63,723 nt of DNA from Archangium violaceum Cb vi76 (GTDB taxonomy: Bacteria > Myxococcota > Myxococcia > Myxococcales > Myxococcaceae), in NCBI RefSeq assembly GCF_000733295.1, contig NZ_JPMI01000280.1, forward strand, positions 1-63,723, written 5' to 3'. The notes beneath the pieces were generated by a model that was not told where the DNA came from, did no database searches, and was given only the letters and a program-made list of their open reading frames with translations. This document shows, piece by piece, positions 27,783 to 36,332 of this stretch. Within the stretch, counting starts at the first letter, position 1. Every line of letters begins with the position of its first letter. The translations under genes and the position numbers were made by a program.

Positions 27783-29048
27783 TCAACCCGCGCTGGGGCC
27801 GGGCGAGCGGACCTCGCTCGCCCCCCGGAAGCTGGGAGAGAGCGCGAAGGTGACGGTGAGGAAGACGAGGAAGGCAGCCGCCATCCCGAGCGCGGCCACT
27901 CCGCCGGACCGGTCCAGCACGGCGCCCACGGTGACGGCGGACACCGGCCCGATGAGCCGGGTCGCCAGCGTGTAGAGACTGCCCACGCGGCCCAGCATCT
28001 CGTTGGGCGTCAGCCGCGCCCAGCGGGTGGACAGTAGCGACAGGGAGAGGGAGTTGGCGCCGCCACACAGCGCCGAGGCCACCAGCATGGGCGCCAATTG
28101 CCCGCTCAGCGCGAGCAGCGCCAGCGCCAGCCCGGCCACCAGATTGGCCAGCAGGATGACTGGCCAGACCCGCCCCCGGGAGAGCCTCGGCACCAGCAGC
28201 AACCCGGGCAGCATCCCGGCGCCGAACACCGCCACCAGCAGGCCGAAGGTGGACGGCGGCAGGCCACGATCCACCTGGGTGAGGAACGTCGTCATCGGCA
28301 CGAGCTGGTAGGTGACGGCCTCGACCCCGCAGCTCAGGAGCATGGTGGCCACCAGGACGGGCTGCCCCGCCGCGTACTCCAGCCCCTCGCGCACCTCTCC
28401 GAACAGGGAGCCGCGCGATGCCGCGGGGGCGACCTGGAACGGGCCGCGCGTGAAGTGCAGCGCCGCGTACGCGACCAGGAAGGTGAGCGCGTCGAGCGCC
28501 AGCCCCACCTGTGGATTCCAGCGCGCCGCGATGAAGCCAGCCAGCGCCGGGCCGAACACATTGCCCACCCACCGCGCCGCCATCAGCGTGGAGGTGGCGG
28601 ACGCCAGCGCCTCGTGCCCCACGATGGCCGGTAACGAAGCGAAGTACGCCGAGTTGAACAGCGCGTTGAGCGCACCGAACGGAATGGTGACCGCATAGAC
28701 GACGGGGAGCACCGGCACGCCCATCGCGCCCGCGAGCGGCACCAGCCCGATCAGGACCGCGCGCGCCAGGTTGCACCACATCATGATGCGGCGGCGATCC
28801 CACCGGTCCGCGAGCGCCCCGGCGATGGGGCTGAACAGCGCCGCCGGCAGCATCTCCAGCGCGCCCACCAGACCCATCTGCGTCCCGGAGCCCGTCAGCG
28901 CCAGCACCAGCAGCGGGAACATCGCGAACGACACCCCGTCCCCGATGAGGGAGACGGTCTGGCCGACGAACAGCGCACGGAAGTTCGCGTTCGCCCACAA
29001 CCGGGGCGCCGGCGGCCCGCCGCCCTGTTCCACCGCCGAAGCCGTCAC
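27783..29048 (-). CDS. MFS transporter, probable product exporter
   Basis: This 421 aa protein has about 12 hydrophobic segments and the major facilitator signature GALADRWDRRRIMMW between helices 2 and 3. N-terminal residues ANFRALFVGQTVSLIGDGVS match the enterobactin-exporter/MFS_3-like group. It starts with a GTG that overlaps the TGA of the upstream ADC synthase gene, so the two are co-translated. In an NRPS cluster the most likely role is export of the peptide or self-resistance. It is convergent with the mutase gene, with 7 nt between them. Confidence 0.9.
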   Translation of the reverse strand: MTASAVEQGGGPPAPRLWANANFRALFVGQTVSLIGDGVSFAMFPLLVLALTGSGTQMGLVGALEMLPAALFSPIAGALADRWDRRRIMMWCNLARAVLIGLVPLAGAMGVPVLPVVYAVTIPFGALNALFNSAYFASLPAIVGHEALASATSTLMAARWVGNVFGPALAGFIAARWNPQVGLALDALTFLVAYAALHFTRGPFQVAPAASRGSLFGEVREGLEYAAGQPVLVATMLLSCGVEAVTYQLVPMTTFLTQVDRGLPPSTFGLLVAVFGAGMLPGLLLVPRLSRGRVWPVILLANLVAGLALALLALSGQLAPMLVASALCGGANSLSLSLLSTRWARLTPNEMLGRVGSLYTLATRLIGPVSAVTVGAVLDRSGGVAALGMAAAFLVFLTVTFALSPSFRGASEVRSPGPSAG

Positions 29049-31165
29049 CCCGTCGCCTTTTCGAGAAGGTCACCCCGCGCCGGGGCGGCCGCGCCTCGCG
29101 CCTGCTCGAACGTCTCCAGCAACGACCGGCCCTTCAGCAGGATCTCCGCGAACTCCTCCTCGGGATTGGACAACGCGATGATGGCGCCACCCACGCCCAC
29201 GGTGGTGCGCTCCGGCATCATCACCGCCGTGCGGATCACGATGTTGAGATCCGCCGCGCCGGAGCACCCGATGAAGCCGATGGACCCCGAGTACACGCCC
29301 CGGGCCTCCAGCTCCAGCGAGTCGATGAGCTCCATGGTGCGCAGCTTGGGCGCGCCCGTCATGGAGCCGCCGGGGAAGGCGGCGCGGACGCAGTCCACCA
29401 CGGAGAGGCCCGGCCGCAGACGCCCGCGCACCGTGCTGACGAGCTGATGGACCGTGGCGTACGTCTCCACGTCCATCAGCTTCGGCACGTGCACGCTGCC
29501 CACCTCGCACACCAGCCCGAGATCGTTGCGGACCAGGTCCACGATCATCAGGTTCTCGGCGCGGTCCTTCTCGCACGAGGCCAGGTCGCGGCGCAGCGCT
29601 TCGTCCACCTCGGCGCTCTCGCCACGCCGGCGGGTGCCCTTGATGGGCTTGGACTCCACCCACCCTCCGCGCTCCACACGCAGGAAGCGCTCCGGCGACG
29701 AGCAGCACACCGCCAGCTCGCCGAACCGAAGGAACGCGCCGTAGGGCACCGGGTTCCGCCGCCGCTGCAGCCGGTAGTAGAGCAACGGATCCGGCGCCTG
29801 GGGCAGGTGCAGCTTGTTGGTGAGGCAGACCTCGTAGCTCTCACCGTCGCCGATCTTCTCCAGGCACCGCTGGATGTCCCCCAGGTACGTCTCCCGCTCG
29901 CGGCTGAGGGCAACCGGCACATGCTCCCCCACGGGCGCGGCCACGGGCGGCTGCGCGGGAGGAACATCGGCGAGCCGCGCCTCCATCCGCGCGAACCACT
30001 GCTCCGCCTGTGCACCCTCACCGCGAGACACGAGGCACACCAGCCAGGCCTCGTTCCGCTGGTGGTCGAACGCGATGAGCCGGTCCGCCAGGATGAGGCA
30101 GGCATCTGGCTCGGGCGCGCGGAACCGGCGCGGCGAGCCACACTCGTCGCGCAACTCGTAGCCGAGATAACCGACGAAGCCGCAGTTGAAATCGAAGGGC
30201 AGCTCCGGCGAGTCCACTTGGCGCAGCGCCAGCTCGCGCGCGAGGAAGTCCAGCAGCTTGCCCTCCTGGCGCGACTGATTGCCCTGCTGGCGGATCGTCA
30301 GCTCCCCGGGGCCGCGGAACTCCACGGTGAGCGCGTGCGGGCCGCTCGCGTCACCCATGAAGGAGAAGCGCGAGAGGCGCGGATCCACCAGGCTGCTGTC
30401 CAGCCAGAACGCGTCCCGCGCCTGTCCGTGGAGGTGGACGAAGACGGACTCCGGGTCCGGCGCGGTGGCGAGATTGCGCGCGTGGACCTCGAAGCGCACC
30501 GGTACGGGCGCGACTGGCGCCGCGCGAGGCACCACGGACAGCACGCGGGACGGCGGCTGGGAGCGCGGGGCCCGTGTCTCATGGAAGCGCCGGGTGAGCT
30601 CGCGGAAGTTCGCGAGCAGCTCACGCCCGAAGCTCGTGCAGATGGACTCGGGGTGGTACTGCACGCCCCAGAACGGCCGCGAGCGGTGGCGTACCGCCAT
30701 CACCAGCCCGTCCTCCTCCGTCCAGGCGATGCGCTCGAGCGACGCGGGCAGTGGCTCCGCGAGGATGAGCGAGTGATAACGCACCACATCGAAGGCGGCG
30801 GGGATGCCCGCGAACAGCGGATCCCCGGAGTGGATCACGCGGCTGAGCCGCCCGTGCATGGGCACGGGCGCGTGCGTCACCTGGCCGCCGGACACGTGCC
30901 CCAGGCCCTGGTGCCCCAGACACACGCCGAGGATGGGCAACCCGGACTGCTCCAGCGCGTCGCGACACACGCCGAAGTCGGAAGGGTTGGCCGGATGGCC
31001 GGGGCCCGGCGAAAGGACGATGTTGTCGAGCCCCAGCCCGGCAATGTCCCGCCACGCGATCTGGTCGTTGCGGACCACGATCGGCTCCTCGCCATTCACC
31101 TCGCTGATCAACTGGAAGAGGTTGAAGGTGAAGGAGTCGTAGTTGTCGATTATCAGCGTCCGCAT
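29045..31165 (-). CDS. Fused aminodeoxychorismate synthase (PabA-PabB, PapA-like)
   Basis: This 706 aa protein fuses a glutamine amidotransferase (residues 1-190; Cys82 in GVCLGHQ, His171 and Glu173 in YHPES) to a chorismate-binding domain (about 230-690). The motif PIKGT with Lys509 marks it as an ADC synthase, because anthranilate synthases have PIAGT. It aminates chorismate at C4. No ADC lyase (pabC) is nearby, but a mutase and a PapC-like dehydrogenase are, so the product probably goes to p-aminophenylalanine rather than to folate. The start MRTLIIDNYDSF is fixed by homology. It is divergent from the M28 peptidase gene across 220 nt. Confidence 0.94.
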   Translation of the reverse strand: MRTLIIDNYDSFTFNLFQLISEVNGEEPIVVRNDQIAWRDIAGLGLDNIVLSPGPGHPANPSDFGVCRDALEQSGLPILGVCLGHQGLGHVSGGQVTHAPVPMHGRLSRVIHSGDPLFAGIPAAFDVVRYHSLILAEPLPASLERIAWTEEDGLVMAVRHRSRPFWGVQYHPESICTSFGRELLANFRELTRRFHETRAPRSQPPSRVLSVVPRAAPVAPVPVRFEVHARNLATAPDPESVFVHLHGQARDAFWLDSSLVDPRLSRFSFMGDASGPHALTVEFRGPGELTIRQQGNQSRQEGKLLDFLARELALRQVDSPELPFDFNCGFVGYLGYELRDECGSPRRFRAPEPDACLILADRLIAFDHQRNEAWLVCLVSRGEGAQAEQWFARMEARLADVPPAQPPVAAPVGEHVPVALSRERETYLGDIQRCLEKIGDGESYEVCLTNKLHLPQAPDPLLYYRLQRRRNPVPYGAFLRFGELAVCCSSPERFLRVERGGWVESKPIKGTRRRGESAEVDEALRRDLASCEKDRAENLMIVDLVRNDLGLVCEVGSVHVPKLMDVETYATVHQLVSTVRGRLRPGLSVVDCVRAAFPGGSMTGAPKLRTMELIDSLELEARGVYSGSIGFIGCSGAADLNIVIRTAVMMPERTTVGVGGAIIALSNPEEEFAEILLKGRSLLETFEQARGAAAPARGDLLEKATG

Positions 31166-31385
31166 CGCGAGCAGGTACGTCGTCTCTCCGGCGACTCTAC
31201 CGGCGAGCACGGGGGCGCCGATACCCTTTCCTCGGCCGCGCCGTGGTCTCCTCGGAAGCCTGGCCAGCAGGAGAGCGCGCCTCAGCCTGCGAGTCGTGGC
31301 GCGCTCTTCTCCTGGTGAATACGCCGTTCCCGTTGGCAGGTGGACCCCAGCACTGTAGGTAGAGGTCCCCTCACGCGCGGAACGA

Positions 31386-33647
31386 ATGCACGCACAGACT
31401 CCGACTTCGTGGTCCCGGCCCGCGCTGGCCAGCGGTGTGGTGGCGCTGCTGTCCCTGACGCTCGCTGGCCTGGCGTCCCTGATTGCACGGCCCCCCGAGC
31501 CCGCCCCGGCCAACGCGCCCGCCACCACGTTCTCCGAAGCACGCGCGCTGCCGCTCGTCCGCGAGCTGACCGAGGACATCGGCCCGCGCGTCACCGGTAC
31601 GCGCTCCGCGGCACTCACCGTGGAAGTGCTCCTCGGCGCGCTGCGCTCCATCCCCGGCGTCGCGGTGGAGGTGCAGGACACGAGCGGCGTCCACGTGGAC
31701 CCGACGGGCGCGCTCGTCTACCGCGCGCGCAACGTGCTGGCGCGGGTGCCGGGCCGCCGCACCGAGGCCGTGCTGGTGGCGGCGCACTACGACACCGCGC
31801 CCGGTATCGTGGGAGCGGGCGACAACGCCGCCCCCGTGGCCGCGGCGGTGGAGGTGGCCCGCGCGCTCGCATTGGGCCCCCCTCTGGAGCGCAGCGTCGT
31901 CTTCAACTTCTCGGACGGAGAGGAGGCCGGCGGCTCCGGCGCGGCCGCCTTCCTCCACCACCCGTGGACCCGGGACGTGGTGGCGTTCCTGAACCTCGAC
32001 TCGGCGGGCCCCGGCGGCAGGACGCTGGTGTTCCAGTCCGCCGGCGGACTGGTGGCCGCGTACGCCTCCGCGGCCCCGCTCCCGTTCGGCACCGTGCTCG
32101 CGCAGGACATCTTCCAGGCCGGCCTCGTCCCCTCCGGCACCGACTTCGAGATCTATCGGCCGGCGTACCCGCGCGGGCTCGACCTGGCGCTCTACGAGGA
32201 CGGCTACGCCTACCACACGCCGCTGGACCGGCTGGAGCGCCTGGAGCCGGGCAGCCTGCAGCACCTGGGAGACAGCGTCCTCGCCACGGTGCGCGAGCTC
32301 GCCACGCACGGCCCACCTCCCGAGGGTGGGAACGTCTTCTACGATCTCGCCGGACGCACCATGCTCGTCTACTCGCGCGGCACGGCACTGGCGCTGGCGG
32401 TGGTGACGCTGGCGGCGGCGGTGATGGCGGTAGGGGTAGCGCTGCGGCGCCGCGCGTTCACCGCGCGCGAGCTGGGCGGGGCGGTGGCGAGCACCTTCGC
32501 CGGGCTGCTGCTGGGCGTGGTGCTGCCGATGGTGGCCGCGCTCGTGCTGGCGTATGTGTTGAGGCGGCCTCACGGCTGGTACGCGGCACCGTGGACCGCG
32601 GTGGCCTGCTTCGGGGCCTTCGCGCTCGCGGGCTCCTGGCTGGGGCGGGCGCCGTTCAGCGGTGACCGCGCCGGTTGGGCCGGTGGCGTGGTGGGCTGGG
32701 CGGCACTCCTCGCCCTCGCCACGGTGTTCGGCGTGGGCTCCGGCTACCTCGCGCTCTGGGCGGTGGCCTGGGGAGCGGCCGCGCTGCTGCTGGGGACGTG
32801 GCTGCCCCGCTACCGCTCCGCGATCCAGGCCATCGCCTTCGCCCCGCCCGCGCTGCTGCTGGCGGAGGCGGCATCGGACGTGTTGCGCGTCTTCATTCCC
32901 GTCGCGGGCCGTATCCCACTCGCCATCCCTTTCGATCCCATCCTCGCCGCGCTGGTGGCCCTGCCGTTCGCCACCGGCGCCATGCTGGGGCTGTCGCTCG
33001 CGCCGGCCGCGCCATCCTGGCGCGCGGGCCTGCTGTGCCTGGCCACCGGTGCCGTCCTGCTCGTGCCCATGGCGCGCTTCCCGTACACGCGCGAGCACCC
33101 CAAGCGCATCACCGTCGAATACCTCGAGGCAGAGGGCCAGCAGCCGGAGCTCCTCATCCGCTCGCGCGACTCGGTGCCTCCGCCGGAATCGCTGGGTCCG
33201 GCCATGGAGGGGGTGCCCGGCGTCCGGCTGGAGCGCGAGGGGCGCCTGCTGCGCGCACGGCTCGCCACGCCCGCGTTGCCCATGCCAGCGGTGGAGGTGA
33301 CGCCCTCGGGCGTGGCCGGCCCGGAGCGCACCGTTTCCCTGCGGGTGGGCCCGGGGGACTACACCCTCCTGGACTTGAAGGTGCCGCGCGGCGCACTCGC
33401 CGGATGGTCCCTGGACGCGCCGCTACCCCAGGCTCCCGGCGGCGATTCCACCTGGATCCGCGTGGTGAACCCGCCGCGCGATGGGTGGAGCATCCAGCTC
33501 CAACTGCACGGCGAGACACCGGTGCCAGCGGAGCTGGTGGTGCGCTATGCCGACCTCCCCTCCCACGTGGCCGGGGTGAGCGCCGCGCTCCCGGATTGGA
33601 TGGTGGCGAGGACCGACGTGGCCCGCTCCACTCCGCTGAAGCTGTGA
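31386..33647 (+). CDS. Membrane-anchored M28-family metallopeptidase
   Basis: This 753 aa protein has an N-terminal signal-anchor (about 14-34) and then an M28 peptidase domain. Its zinc ligands are visible: His134 and Asp146 in AAHYDTAPGIVGAGDN, the Glu179-Glu180 pair in SDGEEAGG, Asp205, and His277 in YAYHTPLDRLE. Next come roughly 6-8 membrane helices (about 350-575) and a C-terminal soluble domain of about 180 residues. The plan is that of ER-metallopeptidase-1-like proteins, with the catalytic domain outside the cytoplasm. Inside a lipopeptide cluster it could remove an acyl-peptide leader from a prodrug, or degrade the product as self-protection. Both roles are inferred. Confidence 0.88.
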   Translation: MHAQTPTSWSRPALASGVVALLSLTLAGLASLIARPPEPAPANAPATTFSEARALPLVRELTEDIGPRVTGTRSAALTVEVLLGALRSIPGVAVEVQDTSGVHVDPTGALVYRARNVLARVPGRRTEAVLVAAHYDTAPGIVGAGDNAAPVAAAVEVARALALGPPLERSVVFNFSDGEEAGGSGAAAFLHHPWTRDVVAFLNLDSAGPGGRTLVFQSAGGLVAAYASAAPLPFGTVLAQDIFQAGLVPSGTDFEIYRPAYPRGLDLALYEDGYAYHTPLDRLERLEPGSLQHLGDSVLATVRELATHGPPPEGGNVFYDLAGRTMLVYSRGTALALAVVTLAAAVMAVGVALRRRAFTARELGGAVASTFAGLLLGVVLPMVAALVLAYVLRRPHGWYAAPWTAVACFGAFALAGSWLGRAPFSGDRAGWAGGVVGWAALLALATVFGVGSGYLALWAVAWGAAALLLGTWLPRYRSAIQAIAFAPPALLLAEAASDVLRVFIPVAGRIPLAIPFDPILAALVALPFATGAMLGLSLAPAAPSWRAGLLCLATGAVLLVPMARFPYTREHPKRITVEYLEAEGQQPELLIRSRDSVPPPESLGPAMEGVPGVRLEREGRLLRARLATPALPMPAVEVTPSGVAGPERTVSLRVGPGDYTLLDLKVPRGALAGWSLDAPLPQAPGGDSTWIRVVNPPRDGWSIQLQLHGETPVPAELVVRYADLPSHVAGVSAALPDWMVARTDVARSTPLKL

Positions 33648-33687
33648 GCCCAGACGAGTTGGGCATGGTCCGAGGGCCCGTGGATGT

Positions 33688-33723
33688 CCCCCTCTCCCTC
33701 TGGGAGAGGGCCAGGGTGAGGGT
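33688..33723. repeat. Dispersed palindromic intergenic repeat (plus orientation of an inverted pair)
   Basis: The arms CCTCTCCC (33691-33698) and GGGAGAGG (33702-33709) are followed by AGGGTGAGGG. It has the same layout as the copy at 14054-14090. An inverted partner lies 48 nt downstream. It is located between the convergent M28 peptidase and aminotransferase genes and could act as a bidirectional terminator. Confidence 0.65.
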
Positions 33724-33771
33724 CTTCCCTTCCCGGGTCCGCGTGACCGGACCGGTTGACGATTGGTTGAC

Positions 33772-33822
33772 GACCCTCACCCCCCGCCCTCTCCCCAGAG
33801 GGAGAGGGAGCATGCGCAACAC
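33772..33822. repeat. Dispersed palindromic intergenic repeat (inverted partner)
   Basis: This copy reads CCCTCACCCC, then CCCTCTCCCC-AGA-GGGAGAGGG, and is the reverse complement layout of the copy at 33688-33723. Its last 23 bases are identical to the first 23 bases of the window. It ends 5 nt beyond the stop of the minus-strand aminotransferase gene. Confidence 0.65.
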
Positions 33823-33827
33823 GATTC

Positions 33828-35030
33828 TTAGGAGCCCACGCGGGTGCGCTGCGCCCGAACCTCGGGCGCCACTCGGCCGGGATAACAGGCCAGGGCCTCG
33901 CCCAGCAGCGCCAGGGCGCGCTCGGCCACCTCGCGCGGCGCGCCTAGCGGGAAGCGGATGAAGGGTCCCTCCACCCCGCGGTACTGGCTGCGAGTCGCCA
34001 GGGCCAACCCGTGCCGGGACAACGCGTAATCGCCGAAGGCTTCCACGTCATCCACCGGCAACCGCACGAACGACTGCGTCCCACCCGCCGGGCGGAGCAC
34101 CTCCAGCCCTTCCATCCGCGCCAGGCGCGCCATCATCACCTCGCGCCCCTGACGCACATGCTCCACCAGCTCCGCGTTGCCGCGCTCCAGCAGATGTGCC
34201 GCCTGTGCCTGGGACACGCCGCTGATCGCCACGCACTCGCGCTCCAGCAGCCCCGACAGCGGTAACAGGTTCTCCGGCGCCGAGAGGATCCAGCCGATTC
34301 GCAGGCCGGGCGAGCCGTAGTTCTTCGACAGCGAGTTGACGGTGTACACCCGGCCCCAGCGCTCCGCCGCTTCTCGCAGCAGCGTCAGCGTGAGCGCGTG
34401 CGCATCGAACGAGAAGCTGTCGTAGACCATGTCCACGATGAGCCGCAGGCCATACTCGGCGCTGATCTCCAGCAGCGTCTCCAGGGCGCGCGGCGACAAC
34501 ACCACGCCAGTGGGGTTGTTGGGCGTGTTGATGTAGATGGCGGTGGCACCCTCGCGTGCCATCGCGCGCAGTTCGTCCGCGTCCAGCTCCCCGTCACGCG
34601 AACCGAAGAAGCGCGTGCGGTACCCGTACGCGTCGAACATCTGCCCGATGCTGGTGAACACCGGCGCCTGGCACAGCACCGTGGCCCCCGGCCGGGCGAG
34701 CTCGCGGAAGATCAATGACACGGCATGCAACGCGCCGCCGGTGACGAGGACTTCACCTTCGGTGAGATCTATTCCGTACAACCGTTTCTCGCGCCGGATG
34801 ATCGCCTCGATCAGCGCCGGTTCTCCCGTGCACATCGGGTAGCTGGACAGCTCGCCCGGGGAGATGGCCGCGTGCCCCGGCGCCACCGGCCAGCACGGCA
34901 CGTTCTCCACCACGTTGGTCCACGCGCGCCCCGGAGAACGCTGCATGTACATCAATCGCTGTTGGAGCCCGGTGTATGGACTACCGGGTTGGACGATGCG
35001 CTCGAAAGACGAAACAGGTACGGGAGCCAT
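33828..35030 (-). CDS. PLP-dependent aminotransferase, class I
   Basis: This 400 aa fold-type I aminotransferase has INTPNNPTGVVLSP, the Asp/Tyr pair in VDMVYDSFSFD and the PLP lysine in NSLSKNYGSPGLRIGW. The ATG at 35030 (MAPVPVSSFERIVQPG) is chosen; upstream frame is open but lacks family character. It is divergent from a methyltransferase gene that acts on small molecules. Such pairs, as in the MrsA/MrsB system for beta-methylarginine, remove the amino group, allow C-methylation of the 2-oxo acid and restore the amine. That pairing is a hypothesis from layout. Alternatively it serves the p-aminophenylalanine route. Confidence 0.88.
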   Translation of the reverse strand: MAPVPVSSFERIVQPGSPYTGLQQRLMYMQRSPGRAWTNVVENVPCWPVAPGHAAISPGELSSYPMCTGEPALIEAIIRREKRLYGIDLTEGEVLVTGGALHAVSLIFRELARPGATVLCQAPVFTSIGQMFDAYGYRTRFFGSRDGELDADELRAMAREGATAIYINTPNNPTGVVLSPRALETLLEISAEYGLRLIVDMVYDSFSFDAHALTLTLLREAAERWGRVYTVNSLSKNYGSPGLRIGWILSAPENLLPLSGLLERECVAISGVSQAQAAHLLERGNAELVEHVRQGREVMMARLARMEGLEVLRPAGGTQSFVRLPVDDVEAFGDYALSRHGLALATRSQYRGVEGPFIRFPLGAPREVAERALALLGEALACYPGRVAPEVRAQRTRVGS

Positions 35031-35129
35031 TACACCTTGAGTGAGAGGGAAAACCGGCAGCAGGGAGGCTGAACCGGGGGGCCCGCAGCCAGGCGCTGGC
35101 ACGCTTGACAGGGCGCTCCAGAGGCCGTC

Positions 35130-35149
35130 ACTTTCGCATGTCCGAAAGT
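35130..35149. promoter_or_regulatory. Inverted repeat ACTTTCG-N6-CGAAAGT between divergent genes
   Basis: A perfect 7 bp inverted repeat with a 6 nt centre lies in the 217 nt gap between the divergent aminotransferase and methyltransferase genes. A TTGACA hexamer is at 35105-35110, without a convincing -10 partner. The repeat is a candidate operator for a dimeric regulator. There is no experimental support. Confidence 0.35.
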
Positions 35150-35247
35150 TCAACGCAAAGACCCGTTCGGGATGTACAGAGCACTCGCGCCGCGACCCAT
35201 GCTCAGCGGCCGGGTAGCCCAACCGGAGCAACACACCGGAGCAAGCA

Positions 35248-36285
35248 ATGTCTCATGGAACCAGGCTGGAAGATCGTCTCATCGAGGCGCTCCAACCCAT
35301 TCGCTCGTTCGCCCTCGCCGCGAACCTCTATCACCTCTTCCAAACCGGGTTGTTCGATTCGCTGTGCGCGTGCGACAGCGCGACTGTCAGTGAATTGGCG
35401 AAGAAGCACGGCATGGATGAGTTCCGGCTGAGCACCTTCCTGCGTTACCTGGCCAACGAGGGCTACGTGACGGAGTCGGAGCACGCCTTCTCGCTGACCG
35501 CCAAGGGCCGGGGCCTGGAGGAGTTCCGCGGCTGGTACACGCTGATGATCGGCGGCTACGCCGAGACGTTCCTCCAGATGGGAGACAAACTTCGCATGGG
35601 CGCGGGCAACGCCACCCGCAACGCGGAGCGCGTGGGCGTGGGCAGTTGCGCGATGAGCCATTACGACGCCATCCCGCTCACCCGTCGGCTGATGGGCCAC
35701 ATGTCGCGCGGCTGCCGCCGGCTGCTGGACCTGGGCTGCGGCAACGCGCTGTACCTGGTGGAGTTCTGCCGCATGTCTCCGGAGATCGAGGAAGCATGGG
35801 GCGTGGAGCCGGACCGCGCTGGCTACGAGTCCGCGGTGAAGCTGGTGCGCGAGAGCGGCTACGACAAGCGCATCCACCTGTACTGCGACAGCGCGCTGGG
35901 CTTCCTCGACTCCGGGGTGCAGGCGGCGCCGGACTTCACCGTGCTCGGCTTCGTGCTGCACGAGGTGCTCGGCCAGTCCGGTGAGGAGGCCGTGGTGGGC
36001 TTCCTGCGCCGGCTGGTGGACCGCTTCCCGGATCTGCACATCGCCGTCATCGAGGTGGACTGGCAGATCACCAACCCCACCATCATGCGGCACGGTTTGT
36101 CGCTCGCGTACTACAACCCGTACTATCTGCTCCACCCGTTCACCGGGCAGCGGCTGGAGACACTGCCGTTCTGGGAGCAGGTGTTCGCCAAGGCGGGGCT
36201 GGAGATCGTGGCGAAGGAGACCACGTCGCCGGACGTGGACTCCACCCGGCTCGAGGTGGGCTACCTGCTGCGCCGCGCGCGCTAG
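35248..36285 (+). CDS. SAM-dependent methyltransferase, possible 2-oxo acid (2-ketoarginine-like) C-methyltransferase
   Basis: This 345 aa class I methyltransferase has an N-terminal dimerisation/winged-helix part (EALQPIRSFALAANLYHLFQTGLFDSL), as in O- and C-methyltransferases of small molecules. The SAM-binding LLDLGCGNALYLVEF is near residue 155, and the FVLHEVLGQ segment is near residue 233. A GGAGC sequence sits 7 nt upstream of the ATG. The N-terminal pattern recalls 2-ketoarginine methyltransferases, and the divergent aminotransferase would complete a beta-methyl amino acid route. This substrate is a guess from memory and layout. The methyltransferase assignment itself is secure. Confidence 0.85.
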   Translation: MSHGTRLEDRLIEALQPIRSFALAANLYHLFQTGLFDSLCACDSATVSELAKKHGMDEFRLSTFLRYLANEGYVTESEHAFSLTAKGRGLEEFRGWYTLMIGGYAETFLQMGDKLRMGAGNATRNAERVGVGSCAMSHYDAIPLTRRLMGHMSRGCRRLLDLGCGNALYLVEFCRMSPEIEEAWGVEPDRAGYESAVKLVRESGYDKRIHLYCDSALGFLDSGVQAAPDFTVLGFVLHEVLGQSGEEAVVGFLRRLVDRFPDLHIAVIEVDWQITNPTIMRHGLSLAYYNPYYLLHPFTGQRLETLPFWEQVFAKAGLEIVAKETTSPDVDSTRLEVGYLLRRAR

Positions 36286-36332
36286 CCACCATCGTTTCAC
36301 GGGAGCGCCGCTCCCCAGGAGAAGCCGTCACC

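Noticed and set aside
29045-31165. Anthranilate synthase (TrpE-TrpG fusion) as an alternative
   Set aside because: The motif is PIKGT with the nucleophilic Lys, which is diagnostic of aminodeoxychorismate synthase. Anthranilate synthases have PIAGT.
35095-35115. Sigma-54-like TGGCAC element in the divergent gap before the methyltransferase gene
   Set aside because: The -12 TTGC half at the required spacing is absent, so no promoter call is made.
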